Of a DNA stretch of 58,076 nt, positions 46,981-57,800 are shown piece after piece. The translations under genes and the position numbers were made by a program. How positions within the stretch are numbered: position 1 is the stretch's first letter; every line of letters begins with the position of its first letter. The notes under the pieces were generated by a model that did not search any database, had not been told where the DNA came from, and saw nothing but the letters and a program-made list of their open reading frames with translations. The stretch is from a bacterium (GTDB lineage: Bacteria > Cyanobacteriota > Vampirovibrionia > Gastranaerophilales > Gastranaerophilaceae): assembly GCA_017652265.1 (NCBI GenBank), contig JAGCBH010000042.1, forward strand, positions 1-58,076, read 5' to 3'.

Positions 46981-47673
46981 ATGGAAGATATTTCAGATTT
47001 TGATAAAGGATGCAACTTTTTTGAAAAAGATTATTCTCAAAAAGAATTGTATAATTTTTTGAAAAGCGGCTCTGATATGGAAAAACAGCTTGCATGCCTG
47101 AGAATTGAGGATGTTAAATCTCCAGAGGAAGCTGACATTCTTATCTCAAACCTGACCTGTGTTGACGGCAAAATTCGTGAAGCTGTTTCTTATAAACTGA
47201 AAGTTTTTATGCAAAATACTGAAAAAGCCGAATTATTCAATCGGACAAACTATTATGATACTTTTCTTGATGCGGTTATAGATATTAACGGCAACATCTG
47301 CAGAAATGTGATTTCGGCGATTTCTAACCTAAAAAATGACAAGAATTTTGCTCAATATTTTAAATCCGAAATTTTTAAACGAAGCGAAGATGTTCTTAAA
47401 AAGATAGAAAATTTCACCTATAAGGACAAAAAATACAAAACAAACAAAGAATTATTTAAACTGTATTGGTACTTAGAAACACTTGCAATATTTGATTTTG
47501 AAGAAACTGCGGAACTTTTGGGATTACTTAAAAAATGTTCCAAAACAGAAGAATACACAATTCGCGAAAAGGCTGCAGTTTTAATATCAAAACTGCCTCA
47601 GAATGAACGCAAAAAATTATCGTCAATAAATAACGATAAAAATCCTTATGTAAGCATGAAATTAGTTAAATAA
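46981..47673 (+). CDS. 230-aa HEAT-repeat-like protein
   Basis: The product is all-helical. A repeat-like order of paired helices (LACLRIEDVKSPEEADILIS, CRNVISAISNLKNDKNF, REKAAVLISKLPQNERKK) recalls HEAT or ARM scaffolds. No enzymatic motif or signal is visible. Its stop overlaps the convergent TPR gene by 12 bp. The role is probably protein-protein contact. Confidence 0.55.
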   Translation: MEDISDFDKGCNFFEKDYSQKELYNFLKSGSDMEKQLACLRIEDVKSPEEADILISNLTCVDGKIREAVSYKLKVFMQNTEKAELFNRTNYYDTFLDAVIDINGNICRNVISAISNLKNDKNFAQYFKSEIFKRSEDVLKKIENFTYKDKKYKTNKELFKLYWYLETLAIFDFEETAELLGLLKKCSKTEEYTIREKAAVLISKLPQNERKKLSSINNDKNPYVSMKLVK

Positions 47674-49251
47674 TTCGTTGATTTTATCGGTTATTTCCTG
47701 CGGATCCATTTCGTTTGTAACGCTGTTAACATCCTGCGCTACCTGAAATATCTTTGCCGCCTCAACTTTGTTGCCTGTAACGGCAACAGCTCTTGCAAGA
47801 TTAAAGTGTGCTAACGCATAATTAGGATTTGCCTCAACCGATTTTTTAAATAATTCAGCAGCTTCAGCAACTCTGCCTAAATCATCAAGTTTTATAACAC
47901 CTAAATTGTTGTATGCAATATCATAATTAGGATCATATTTTATAGCAAGTTCGTATTCTGCTATAGCTTCATCCAAATCCCCTCTGCCCCAGTGCAGAAA
48001 TCCTAAGTTACAGTGAACTCTTGAATTTGTCGGGTCTAATTCTAAAGCGTTTCTGTATATTGCTAGCGCGTTTTCAATATCTTCTTTATCGTAAAATGCA
48101 CTTCCTAAATTGATATAAATATCCATATCTTCCGGCGTTAACAAGTAAGCACTTTGATATGAACTTATAGCAGCATCAAGATCGCCGCTGTTCTCCTGGA
48201 AAACAAATCCAAGTGTCTGGTTAACAACACTTGTCCAATTTTTTCTGGGATTAATCGTAATTGCCGTTTGGAAATGTGCAATAGCGCCTTTAATATCGCC
48301 CTGTGCGTATAAAATATTTGCAATGTTTGCGTGAACATCAGGCAAATTCGGTGCAATTTCAAGAATTTTTTTGTATGTCAAAAGCGCATTATCCAAATCG
48401 CCCTGTTCCTCATAAGCTCTGCATAAACTCTTATATGCATCAAGATTTAATGAATCCAGCCATATAGACATTTTGAATTCGGTTACCGCATCTTCAAAAC
48501 GCCCCAATGCAAGATAAGTATTGCCTAAAAGATTATACAAAAGCGTAAATCCCGGTGCCTTATCTATTGTTTCAATATATATTTCAAGCGCTTCCGTGTA
48601 TCTTTGCGCCTGCACAAAACAAAAGGCTTTAAATATAGACGGAAAAAATTTTAAATTTTTAATCGTTTTAAATATGTATTTTAATGCGATGGCATCAAAC
48701 GGGAATGTTAATACAGAAATTAAAAACTCATATTTTGATAAAATTCTTCTGGTACCCGTTCTGTATAAAGAAAGCTCATACAAATAAAATAACAAAAATC
48801 TTGCGGCAGATGAACCAAGCGGTCTGCACTTTTTTGCCTTAACCGCATAATCTATAGCTTCCTGAAATCTTGCTTTTCTTGCATAAATCTGAGCCAAAAG
48901 ATAATATGCAACATACTGCTTTTTGTTCTTAGAAACGGAATTAGTCAGATAATTTACCGCTTTGTCAAAATCGCCTTTATGAAAATATGCCTGCCCGATT
49001 TTAAAATACAGTTCGGCAGAATCAATATATGTTTCAAGTGCGGTGCGGTATTCTGCAATTGCTTCATCAATATATTGGCATGAATTTGAAATATCTTTAT
49101 GCCATGCAAGATACAAATCACCAAGTCTGATATGCAAATCAGCATTTGAAGGATTTTCTTTCAGCCCGTCTTTGCACAATTCAACGGCTTTTTGCATATT
49201 TCCCGACTTAAAAACTTTATTAATTTTTTTCTCTAACTGCGCAGTGTTCAT
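47662..49251 (-). CDS. 529-aa tetratricopeptide-repeat protein
   Basis: About eleven TPR units of 34 residues are visible, for example GNMQKAVELCKDGLKENPSN, GDFDKAVNYLTNSVSKNKKQ, GDLDEAIAEYELAIKYDPNY and AAELFKKSVEANPNYALAHF. A non-repeat stretch with a hydrophobic segment (RFLLFYLYELSLYRTGTRRI) interrupts the array at about residues 150-215. No signal peptide is seen. It probably works as a scaffold; the partners are unknown. Confidence 0.88.
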   Translation of the reverse strand: MNTAQLEKKINKVFKSGNMQKAVELCKDGLKENPSNADLHIRLGDLYLAWHKDISNSCQYIDEAIAEYRTALETYIDSAELYFKIGQAYFHKGDFDKAVNYLTNSVSKNKKQYVAYYLLAQIYARKARFQEAIDYAVKAKKCRPLGSSAARFLLFYLYELSLYRTGTRRILSKYEFLISVLTFPFDAIALKYIFKTIKNLKFFPSIFKAFCFVQAQRYTEALEIYIETIDKAPGFTLLYNLLGNTYLALGRFEDAVTEFKMSIWLDSLNLDAYKSLCRAYEEQGDLDNALLTYKKILEIAPNLPDVHANIANILYAQGDIKGAIAHFQTAITINPRKNWTSVVNQTLGFVFQENSGDLDAAISSYQSAYLLTPEDMDIYINLGSAFYDKEDIENALAIYRNALELDPTNSRVHCNLGFLHWGRGDLDEAIAEYELAIKYDPNYDIAYNNLGVIKLDDLGRVAEAAELFKKSVEANPNYALAHFNLARAVAVTGNKVEAAKIFQVAQDVNSVTNEMDPQEITDKINELFN

Positions 49252-49470
49252 ACAACATAATATTACTTAACTAATAACAAAAAATCAAGGTAAATAAAGC
49301 GAAAATAATACATTCGTATGGGGATGCTTTTCAAGTCTCTAAATTGAAAATTGTTACATAATAAAACAAAAATTTACTTAACGAAACATTTTGTTTTATT
49401 TAAAGAAATTCATGATAAATTAATAAATAATCAATAATGATGGTAAGTTATTTAAGGAGAAAATAAACTG

Positions 49471-50154
49471 ATGACGGAGTATTTGAGTAAAGAAGAGATT
49501 AAACAATGGAGAAGCTCACTGGAAAAAATTACGTTGGAAGAGTTTGCGGCAAGATTAGGTAAAAGCATAGAACCGCCTAAATCTACGCATGATATAGCGG
49601 ACATAGTATTAAAAGGTAAACCGGTGTCCGATATGGATAAAAGTTACAGCTTAAGAGCAGAAAAACTAAGCACAATTGCTCAACGTGCAATGGAAAGAGA
49701 ACAGGAAATTCTGACTACTCCATTCTCAATGAAAAATATTATAAAAGATTTGGATGCAACTTCAGAAACTCCAAAAAGTAAATCTGACAGTAAAAAAGAA
49801 GTTAAGAACTCATCCAGTTCTAAAAAATCAAGCGAAACATCCGTTAAAAAGAGTGAGAAAAAATCTTCAAAATCTGTTTCTTCAAAAGTTTCCGAAACAG
49901 AAGAGGTTAAAATGCCAAGCAGCTTGAGAGAAGAAGTACATTTTGTATTCAAAAAAGTTTTAACCGAACGTGAACAGAGAGTATTTGATTATTTCTTGTC
50001 CCACAAAGGCGAAATTGTTTATGCAAAAGATTTGGCAACATTATTGAATTTGCCTAAAGACTACGTTTATAAATACATAAAAAATATTCGTTCAAAAGTT
50101 GACGGTGCTGAATTGCAAAACGCTGAACAGGGCGGATTTTTACTTAAAAAATAA
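49471..50154 (+). CDS. 227-aa protein with C-terminal winged-helix domain
   Basis: Residues 1-95 are helical (YLSKEEIKQWRSSLEKITLE). A Ser/Lys tract (KNSSSSKKSSETSVKKSEKK, about 110-145) forms a flexible linker. The C-terminal ~75 residues hold an OmpR-like wing: LTEREQRVFDYFLSHKGEI, AKDLATLLNLPKDYVYKYIK and NIRSKVDGAE. It lacks a receiver domain, so it is an orphan DNA-binding protein. AAGGAG precedes the ATG. It may regulate its neighbours in both directions. Confidence 0.7.
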   Translation: MTEYLSKEEIKQWRSSLEKITLEEFAARLGKSIEPPKSTHDIADIVLKGKPVSDMDKSYSLRAEKLSTIAQRAMEREQEILTTPFSMKNIIKDLDATSETPKSKSDSKKEVKNSSSSKKSSETSVKKSEKKSSKSVSSKVSETEEVKMPSSLREEVHFVFKKVLTEREQRVFDYFLSHKGEIVYAKDLATLLNLPKDYVYKYIKNIRSKVDGAELQNAEQGGFLLKK

Positions 50155-50173
50155 ACAGTTTAAATATAGCAAT

Positions 50174-50204
50174 AAAAAAACTCTCAGGGAACTGAGAGTT
50201 TTTT
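50174..50204. terminator. Bidirectional terminator
   Basis: AAAAAACTCTCAG pairs with CTGAGAGTTTTTT around a GGAA loop, between the winged-helix gene and the convergent HD-GYP gene. Confidence 0.92.
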
Positions 50205-50207
50205 ATT

Positions 50208-51464
50208 TTATAAAACTGCTTCCGCTAAAGCGTTAACAACTACAACATCCCATTTTTTGCCCGTTTCCTCTTTAAGGATGTTCAATGCTCTTTCAACGCT
50301 TAGTGCTTTTCTGAACGGCCTGTCTGAGGTTAAAGCGCAAAACGCATCCGCAACCGCTATAATTCTTGAGCCAAGCGGAATTGAATTGCCTTTTAAACCT
50401 TCAGGCTCACCCTGACCGTCAAATCTTTCTGTTCTGTACGTAATATATGGTACAACTTCTGACAGGAAGTTAATGTTCATAAGGAAATGCACACCAATAT
50501 TAGTGTTTGATTTTATCTTTTTAAATTCTTGCATAGTCAGTTTACCTTTGGTATTAAATAATTTTTGCGGAATTGCGATTTTACCGATATTCTGCAATAG
50601 TCCTGCATAATATATCAAATCGGTTGTTTTTTCGTTCAATTTTAACTGTTTACATATTTTTCTTGCGACTTCGGCCGTATTTTTGGAGTGCGTAACTTTA
50701 TATTGTCCTTTAATATCAACAGACTGCGCAAGCCTTTCAACAAAATTCTGCTGATTGTCGCACAAATCACCGATTAAGCCAGTTAATTCCCCTCTTACCG
50801 CTTTTAATTCACGCTCAGGAGAATTTTCATCCTCAATCAAAATATTTGAATAATCTATTGTATTTTGTAAAGTCAAAGATACCGCAAAAAGTCCTGCCAT
50901 AGTGCCTGCCAGTTCAATAAATTCTTTTGCAACAGGTTTTTCACTTCCGACAGCAACAAGTCCGACAGTTTCAAGATGATTTTTCATCGGAATATAATAA
51001 GTATTTTTAACTTTAATAGTTTTTTGTTTACCGAATGCTTCTTTTATTTTTTCATTATCAAAAGAAAATCTGCCGTATTTACCCGCCAAAAGCAATTTTC
51101 TGTTAGATTTTGTCCGTATAAATTCCGTAGAAAGATATATTTTGCAACTTTTGACTTCAAGCATCTGAACAACGGAAAGAGCAATTGAATTATATATTGC
51201 ATAACCTTCTTCTTTTGATGAAATATTTAAAAGAGACAGAGTTTTGTTTGAAGAATAAATTTGGGTTAATTCTTTTATTTGTTCTGCAAGTCTTGTCTTT
51301 TTATTTTTTTCTTTAAGATTAATTTTACTTACCAAATCAGGTGAAATTAACTGTTCTGACAAAAAATCTCCCAAATTCAGGGCAAATAATTCTTCCATAG
51401 GGTTGCTGTCCATTAAAAATTCAGACTGCGAAAATAATGATGCACCTTTTTCTTTCTCTCTCAT
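50208..51464 (-). CDS. Degenerate HD-GYP-domain protein with N-terminal GAF-like region
   Basis: The 418-aa product has a sensor-like N-terminal part (about 75-200, GAF-like: LNISSKEEGYAIYNSIALSV) and an HD-GYP fold from about 255. The first His is kept (VTHSKNTAEVARKI, residue 259), but LLHDIGK reads LLQNIGK (HD replaced by QN at 291-292), HHERWDGxGYP reads YRTERFDGQGEP, and the K-x-H-P motif lacks its His. The metal ligands needed to hydrolyse cyclic di-GMP are therefore missing. It probably acts as a binding or regulatory protein. IPLGSRIIAVADAFCALTSD is conserved. Confidence 0.87.
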   Translation of the reverse strand: MREKEKGASLFSQSEFLMDSNPMEELFALNLGDFLSEQLISPDLVSKINLKEKNKKTRLAEQIKELTQIYSSNKTLSLLNISSKEEGYAIYNSIALSVVQMLEVKSCKIYLSTEFIRTKSNRKLLLAGKYGRFSFDNEKIKEAFGKQKTIKVKNTYYIPMKNHLETVGLVAVGSEKPVAKEFIELAGTMAGLFAVSLTLQNTIDYSNILIEDENSPERELKAVRGELTGLIGDLCDNQQNFVERLAQSVDIKGQYKVTHSKNTAEVARKICKQLKLNEKTTDLIYYAGLLQNIGKIAIPQKLFNTKGKLTMQEFKKIKSNTNIGVHFLMNINFLSEVVPYITYRTERFDGQGEPEGLKGNSIPLGSRIIAVADAFCALTSDRPFRKALSVERALNILKEETGKKWDVVVVNALAEAVL

Positions 51465-51593
51465 CTCATATTCCTTCTTGATTACATGTAATTATAGTAT
51501 AACTATCGGTACAAATTTCAAAAACTTTAATATTTTTTAAAAATATACACCATTTGGAGGAGAACGAAATTTTTTACCATTAGTTTCTTATAC

Positions 51594-51622
51594 TTGAATT
51601 TGCCGTTTTTTTGTTGTAAAAT
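51594..51622 (+). promoter_or_regulatory. Promoter of the yebC operon
   Basis: TTGAAT (51594-51599), a 17-nt spacer and TAAAAT (51617-51622). AAGGAG precedes the ATG. Confidence 0.65.
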
Positions 51623-51656
51623 TCTGTCATAAGAGGACTTTGTAAGGAGAATTAAG

Positions 51657-52415
51657 ATGTCAGGACATTCCAAATGGTCAACAATTAAGCGTAAAAAAGC
51701 GAAAGTAGATTCTCAAAGAGCTACAGCTTTTCAAAAGTATTCAAGAGAACTAATAGTTGCAGCACGTTTGGGCGGCCCTGATCCTGCAGGAAATTTTCGT
51801 TTAAGAACCGCTATTGAAAAAGCAAAAGCAGCAGGACTTCCTAATGACAACATAAAACGTGCAATTGAAAAAGGTGCCGGCTCAGGTTCAGCTGACAGTT
51901 ACGAAGAGTTGACTTATGAAGGTTATGCAGCGGGCGGCGTTGCGGTTGTTGTTGAAGCTATGACCGATAACAGAAACAGAACGGCGGGAGATGTCAGAAG
52001 TTTGTTTTCAAAATTCGGCGGAAATCTTGGTACAACAGGCGCTGTAGGCTGGATGTTTGACAGCTGCGGACAATTAATTTTTGATAAAAATTCAGTTGAT
52101 TACGAAAAATTGTTTGAAGCGGCAATAAATCTTGATGCCAAAGACATAACCGAAGATGAGGAAGAAGAAATATACACCGTATTAACAACCCCTGAGAATT
52201 TTCAGCAGGTTGTTGAAGGATTGGAAAAAGAAGGATTTAAAGCACAAAGTGCCGAATTAACCAAAATCCCTCAAAATACAGTACCCGTAAATGATGAAGA
52301 TACTGCAAAACAAGTTATGCGCCTTATGGACAGGCTTGATGAACTTGATGATGTTCAAAATGTTTATATGAATTTTGACATTCCTGATGAAATAATGGAC
52401 AAACTGGATATATAA
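51657..52415 (+). CDS. yebC: YebC/PmpR-family regulator or translation factor
   Basis: The 252-aa product opens MSGHSKWSTIKRKKAKVDSQ and has KAAGLPNDNIKRAIEKGAGS and LTYEGYAAGGVAVVVEAMTD, the standard family sequence. Members were described as DNA-binding regulators; recent work on YebC also points to translation of difficult (proline-rich) sequences. It heads the yebC-GGDEF-tsaE-tsaB operon. Confidence 0.95.
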   Translation: MSGHSKWSTIKRKKAKVDSQRATAFQKYSRELIVAARLGGPDPAGNFRLRTAIEKAKAAGLPNDNIKRAIEKGAGSGSADSYEELTYEGYAAGGVAVVVEAMTDNRNRTAGDVRSLFSKFGGNLGTTGAVGWMFDSCGQLIFDKNSVDYEKLFEAAINLDAKDITEDEEEEIYTVLTTPENFQQVVEGLEKEGFKAQSAELTKIPQNTVPVNDEDTAKQVMRLMDRLDELDDVQNVYMNFDIPDEIMDKLDI

Positions 52416-53803
52416 TGCTTGAAAAAATTTCTGAATTATCTAAATTACTAAACAGTTCATACAGCGCAAAAAGTATTCTTACTGTTTTGAATGAATTTTT
52501 TGCCGAAAACTTTCCTTGCATAAAAGTTGAGCTTTATACTTTTGATTTTACAACTTCTCAATTGAGAGATTTTTCAAGAAACTGGCTTTATATAGATGAT
52601 ATTTTTGATAAGGAAACTGTGATAAAATATTACAAAATATATTCCGACATTCGTACAAAAAAAGTTTTTGAAGACATAGATAACAAAGTCTACTATCCGC
52701 TGAAACAAAATGAAAAATTTATCGGTATGCTTGAATTATCTATGGTCAATGTCAACGATGAATTGCTGAGTTTCCTCTCAACGGCAAGCGATATAATTTC
52801 TCTGAAAGTTCAAAATATTATTCTAAACGAAAAAATGCAGAAAAATATTAATTTCCACGATTCTATGAAGAATATTGCAAAAATCATAGAAACTCAGTAT
52901 GAACTTAATTACATTGTGCCGCTTATCGGAGAAATGTTTGATAAATTCGTATCAAATCACCTGATATACATATTTTTAAAGAAAACTTCCGATGATGCCT
53001 TTGAACTTGTTTGGCCAAGTGCATGCAACGACAGTAAAATCTACGACATGATAAATATTCTGACAGATAAATCCGAATGTATTCTTACTGCCGACAAAAA
53101 GACTGGTATTTTCCCTCTCATAAGTGAAAAAAAACTGTTTGGCTGCATTGTTACCAAAAGTATGGAAGGCAAACTTAACGAAAAAGAAGTAGATTACATA
53201 GTTCAATTGACAAATCAGGTTGCAACAACTATCAACAGAGCAAATGTTTATGCTGAAATTCTTAAACACGCAACGCTTGATGCTCTGACAGGTTTTTATA
53301 ATAAACGCCAGCTTAATGAACGTCTTAAACAGGAGCTTTCAAATTCTCAACGTCAAAAAACTCCGTTATCTGTAATCATGACGGATATTGATTTCTTCAA
53401 AGGTGTAAATGATACATATGGACATGCTGTCGGCGATCTTGTATTGAGAACTATTTCAGACGTTATAAGATTACAATTAAGAGAATACGATATAGCAGGC
53501 CGATACGGGGGAGAAGAATTTACAATAATTTTACCTAATACAAATGCCAAATCCGCAGTTATGGTTGCAGAAAGACTTCGTAAAGCGGTTGAAAAAACAA
53601 AAATTGATATTTCAAAACTAAGCCCTGAACATAAAAAGATAAACGTTACAATAAGTCAGGGTGTTCACGAAGTTCAAAAAGATGATACTGTAGAAACCCT
53701 TATTATGAATGCTGATAAAGCATTGTATAAAGCTAAAATGGATGGCAGAAACAGAGTTATATGTTCAAATAAAATGGAAAAACCGTTGGAGAAAGTGAAA
53801 TGA
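52415..53803 (+). CDS. GGDEF diguanylate cyclase with sensor-like N-terminal region
   Basis: The 462-aa product has a GAF-like N-terminal half (residues ~10-280) and a GGDEF domain from about 290. The active loop RYGGEEFTII is intact, and an allosteric I-site RxxD (LREYDIAG) lies five residues before it, so product inhibition is likely. Enzymes of this type make cyclic di-GMP from GTP. It overlaps yebC by 1 bp and tsaE by 4 bp. Confidence 0.93.
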   Translation: MLEKISELSKLLNSSYSAKSILTVLNEFFAENFPCIKVELYTFDFTTSQLRDFSRNWLYIDDIFDKETVIKYYKIYSDIRTKKVFEDIDNKVYYPLKQNEKFIGMLELSMVNVNDELLSFLSTASDIISLKVQNIILNEKMQKNINFHDSMKNIAKIIETQYELNYIVPLIGEMFDKFVSNHLIYIFLKKTSDDAFELVWPSACNDSKIYDMINILTDKSECILTADKKTGIFPLISEKKLFGCIVTKSMEGKLNEKEVDYIVQLTNQVATTINRANVYAEILKHATLDALTGFYNKRQLNERLKQELSNSQRQKTPLSVIMTDIDFFKGVNDTYGHAVGDLVLRTISDVIRLQLREYDIAGRYGGEEFTIILPNTNAKSAVMVAERLRKAVEKTKIDISKLSPEHKKINVTISQGVHEVQKDDTVETLIMNADKALYKAKMDGRNRVICSNKMEKPLEKVK

Positions 53804-54267
53804 AATATATACGGGTATGCAAAACACTTGAAGATACCGCAAAACTTGCACAAGATTTTGCAAAACTGACTCCTAACGGCTGTTTCGTTAATTTGTACGG
53901 AGAAATCGGTGCAGGCAAAACAGCATTCGTAAAACTGGTTGCGGATGCACTGGAAGTTAAAGAACGTGTAACAAGCCCGAGTTTTGTTATTCTTAACGAA
54001 TACCACAGCGGAAAACTTCCTGTTTATCATTTTGATTTATACAGGCTTGAAAATGAGGGTGTAAAAACAATTTCCGATGAATTGAGAGAATATTCCGAAG
54101 GTAAAAACCTTACATTCGTTGAGTGGGCAGAATTTTCTCAAAATGAAATTCCGTTCAGACACATTGATATAAAAGTAACCTATGATGACGATGATGCAAG
54201 AACTTATGAATTTATATCGGAATGCAAGGATTTTGACTATATTATAGAGGGTTTAAATAAATGCTGA
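53800..54267 (+). CDS. tsaE: tRNA threonylcarbamoyladenosine biosynthesis ATPase TsaE
   Basis: The 155-aa product has the Walker A motif YGEIGAGKTAF (residues 33-43), SPSFVILNEYHSGKLPVYHF (switch region) and VEWAEF near the end. It works with TsaB, TsaC and TsaD to modify A37 of ANN-decoding tRNAs. It overlaps the GGDEF gene by 4 bp and tsaB by 7 bp. Confidence 0.95.
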   Translation: MKYIRVCKTLEDTAKLAQDFAKLTPNGCFVNLYGEIGAGKTAFVKLVADALEVKERVTSPSFVILNEYHSGKLPVYHFDLYRLENEGVKTISDELREYSEGKNLTFVEWAEFSQNEIPFRHIDIKVTYDDDDARTYEFISECKDFDYIIEGLNKC

Positions 54268-54884
54268 CACTGGCCTTTGATAGTTGTATGAATAAAATTT
54301 ATGCCGTTTTGGTAAAAGATGAAAAAGTTTTGTCTTCCGTAACGGAAGAATTTAACGCAAACGGCGGCCGCTCATCCGACATAATCAGAATTATGAAAAA
54401 GATTTTACTTGATAATAATATGAATTTTGATGATGTGGATTTAGTTGCAACAAATATTGGTCCGGGAAGTTTCACGGCAATAAGAACAAGTTTAACTGTT
54501 GCAAGGGTTATCGGTCAGGAACTCGGGAAGAAAGTTATTGGTGTTTCAACATTTGAAATATTGGAAAATTTACCTTTTACAAGCGGTAGCAAAAAGAAAA
54601 TTACCGTACTTGATGCACGCAGAGAAAGTGCTTATGTAAAAACCGAAGATGGTGAACCTTATATTGTACCGCTATCTGAATTAAAAGAAACACTAAAAAA
54701 AGAAGATTATTTTATTATTACAGACAACCGATTACAAGAGATTACAAACGGCATTTCGTATGAAACTTCGGATATAAATCTGGCAGAGATTATCGCCCGT
54801 CTTGCGGTTAAAAAATCTCAAACCGAAACCGGCGAATGGGGAAAATTACAGCCGTTATATATGAATTCACCTGCAAAGGTTTAA
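54261..54884 (+). CDS. tsaB: tRNA threonylcarbamoyladenosine biosynthesis protein TsaB
   Basis: The 207-aa product opens LTLAFDSCMNKIYAVLV and has NIGPGSFTAIRTSLTVARVI and VLDARRESAYVKTEDGEPYI, typical TsaB. It is a non-catalytic ASKHA partner of TsaD. It overlaps tsaE by 7 bp and the end of the convergent 1064-aa gene by 4 bp. Confidence 0.93.
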   Translation: MLTLAFDSCMNKIYAVLVKDEKVLSSVTEEFNANGGRSSDIIRIMKKILLDNNMNFDDVDLVATNIGPGSFTAIRTSLTVARVIGQELGKKVIGVSTFEILENLPFTSGSKKKITVLDARRESAYVKTEDGEPYIVPLSELKETLKKEDYFIITDNRLQEITNGISYETSDINLAEIIARLAVKKSQTETGEWGKLQPLYMNSPAKV

Positions 54885-57800
54885 TCTTCTTCAAAATCTT
54901 CGGTTTCCGCGTCAAATTCCATATCCAGCTCTTTTTGTATTGCATTTGGCGCACTTGTTTTGTGCATTGCTCTTTCAAAATCGCGCATTGCTTGTTTTTC
55001 AGCAAGGCTTCTTTTTGTTTCAAATTTCTGGAACGGAACTGTTTTTCTTTCCTCATCAGGTTTTACCGCAAAAATTTCTGCCAAATACATCGGCATATTA
55101 ACACTCAACGGATTTTGAGCAACAAAATCCGCTTTTGAAATTCTCTGTTTTACTTTGAATTTATCGCGTACAAGTATATTATTATCATCACATTTCAAAA
55201 CACTGTCCTTTTCAGGATTAATATTGAAATACATAATTTCATTACCTTTTTGTACCCTCATAGAATAATAAAGAAAATCAACAAAATCATTAGTTTTGCA
55301 CACCGAAACTGTTATATATGCCCCATCAGGTGCGTAGCAGGAAATTCTGCTCGTAAAAACTTCGCCGTTTGATTTTAAATCATGAATAAGATGCGGGCTT
55401 CGTTCTTCATATGGCAATGCAAAAAGTTTGTTTAACTGTTCAACAATATCAAATATACTGATTGCCACTAATGGTTTAAATTCACCGTTTGGTTTAAGCA
55501 TATGTGCATAACTGTCACTGTATTCAAATTGGAAAGGTTTTGATTTGGCATGTGTCCTGTAAGCACGCTTTACTTTAGGCTTTGCAATCTGTGCGGAATC
55601 AGCAGCAGAATTTGTAGTATCGACAGGTACCTCTTTTCTTGGTCTGCCAAGTTTTTTCGGCTCTTTTGGTGTATCCGGAACAGGATTTTTTCTTGGTCTG
55701 CCCGGTTTTCTTTTAACAACTTCAGGCTTTTCACTGCGTACAACAGGTTTTCTCTGTACGGCAATTTCCATATCAGGAGTAACTATTTCCGGTCTGTATT
55801 TTCTGACTATTTCAATAATTAACTTTTTGCTCATTTTGCCGTCAGTAACTATATAATTAGCACATTCATTACAAAAATCATTAAATTTCGTGATATTTTC
55901 AGATATCTGATCAACTATTAAATCTACGTGCTCCGCCTTTACAGCTTTTGCGTCAAGCTGAGAAAAATTAGGGCGTTCAACATATAGATATCTGTATTTG
56001 TCACTATCCGGCATCATCATAAGTTTATAAACATTGCCGTCATTTTCAATTACATAACCGTTTTGGAAAATACCTTTGTCATTTCTTGTCAGAATTCTTA
56101 GACCTGAACAGTGTTCATTGTCTATAAATATAAATTCATAATTTATATCGTGCTCATCTAATCTGCCATACATGTATTTTTTGGTTGAACTTTCAACATC
56201 CGGAAAGAAAAACTTCTGCCACTTATACGCAGGTTCTTGGTGGTCGCGATATATTGCCCTGATATTTTCCCATTTATCTTTAATTTCTGAGAGTTTTTCG
56301 GTATCAAATTTGTAATAATTTTTTGAATTCCGAAGTTCTTTTACTGCCTGAGCCAAAGTTATAGGATGAAAAGATCTTTCTATATAAGTATCAACTTTTA
56401 TTTTATTTTCGTGATAATAAACAGCAGTTTCAAGACGATCTGTAAGTCTTTTCGGAAGTCCGTTTTCCATTTCGGTTTTCATCATTTGTTCTATCTCAGC
56501 CACAACTTCATCCGGCGTTGCGGGACGGGTAATAAGTTTTGCTTCGCCGTTGTTTGAAATCTTAAATCTTGCAATTTCTCTAAGTTTCTTGTCAAAAATA
56601 CCAAAACTGATTAATTCTTTAGTCTCCGGTTTTGCCATGTATTGCGCCATACCCAGATAATATTTATCACTTCTCAGCATATTTTTGAAAATCACACCGT
56701 TACGGGATTTTCTCCTCATAAATCCGCATTTCTCGTTAAGTTCAGGACGCTGATATTGCATTCTTTTAAGATACGCGGTACTTATCTGATCACTATACGA
56801 TGCGAATTTTTTCGCCATTTCAAATTCAGCCGGAGTTAAATTATAAACCCTTGCAGTTTTTGCGCGATCTTCCCAAAGCGGTGACTTATCAAGAGATTCG
56901 CTCTTTGCGATTCTGGATTTCAGCTCACTTTCCATTCTGCTGTTGAATTCATCTACACGTTTAATTTTTCTTGCAAGAATTTCGTCTATATAATTTTTCT
57001 TTTTATCTGTAACACCCGAATATGAATCTAAAAATTCTTTGTTTTGATCATACAATATCTTCAGCATATATTTGTATGCCTTATCTACGTGAGAATATCC
57101 GTAGTTAAACATATATTGCAAATCCGGATTTTGAAGTTCTTCCGCAGACACAGGCTTCAGATTTCTTATATGCCAAACCTTTCGCGGTACAAAATCTTCT
57201 TTTTTATAAACTTTGGATTTATAAATTTTTCCGTCCGCATTAGCAACAAATCCCTGTTTTGTGCCGGCTTTTTCATCTGTTACGGTAATCTGCATTCCGT
57301 TAAAATAAAAGTTTTCAAGATGTGAAAAGCTGAAAGATATGTCTTTGTCTTTTAAAACACCTTTTTCTACGCTTTTATTTGAAACTTCATCCCAGGCAAA
57401 TTCTTTATAAAATCTGCGACTACTTGTAATATTAGCCAATAACGCAAGCCGTTTCTTTTCATCAATAAATTGTCTTGCCACACGTCTGACATCTTCTTCC
57501 GATGTTATATCAAACTGATAGTCTTCTTTTCTGTTTATAATTTCACCGATTGAATTTATTGCATCACTTGTTTTGCTATGAATCGTTTCAAAAAATTTAT
57601 CATGGTTATTATTAATTTCTGATGCGTATCTTTCTATTTCGCTTTGCAGTAAATCTTCATCAGCCAATACATTTACCGTACCGTCTTTTGAAACAACAAG
57701 TTTTGCAACATCTTCACTATCCCCTACCGCAAATGTCATCAACGTATCAGGATTGTCCTGAACACCATTCGCAACGGTAACATTGGGAACTTCTTCGGAA

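Noticed and set aside
49680-49952. 90-codon ORF antisense to the Ser/Lys linker of the winged-helix protein
   Set aside because: It is an open frame created by repeated AAA/TCN codons on the other strand; no ribosome binding site.
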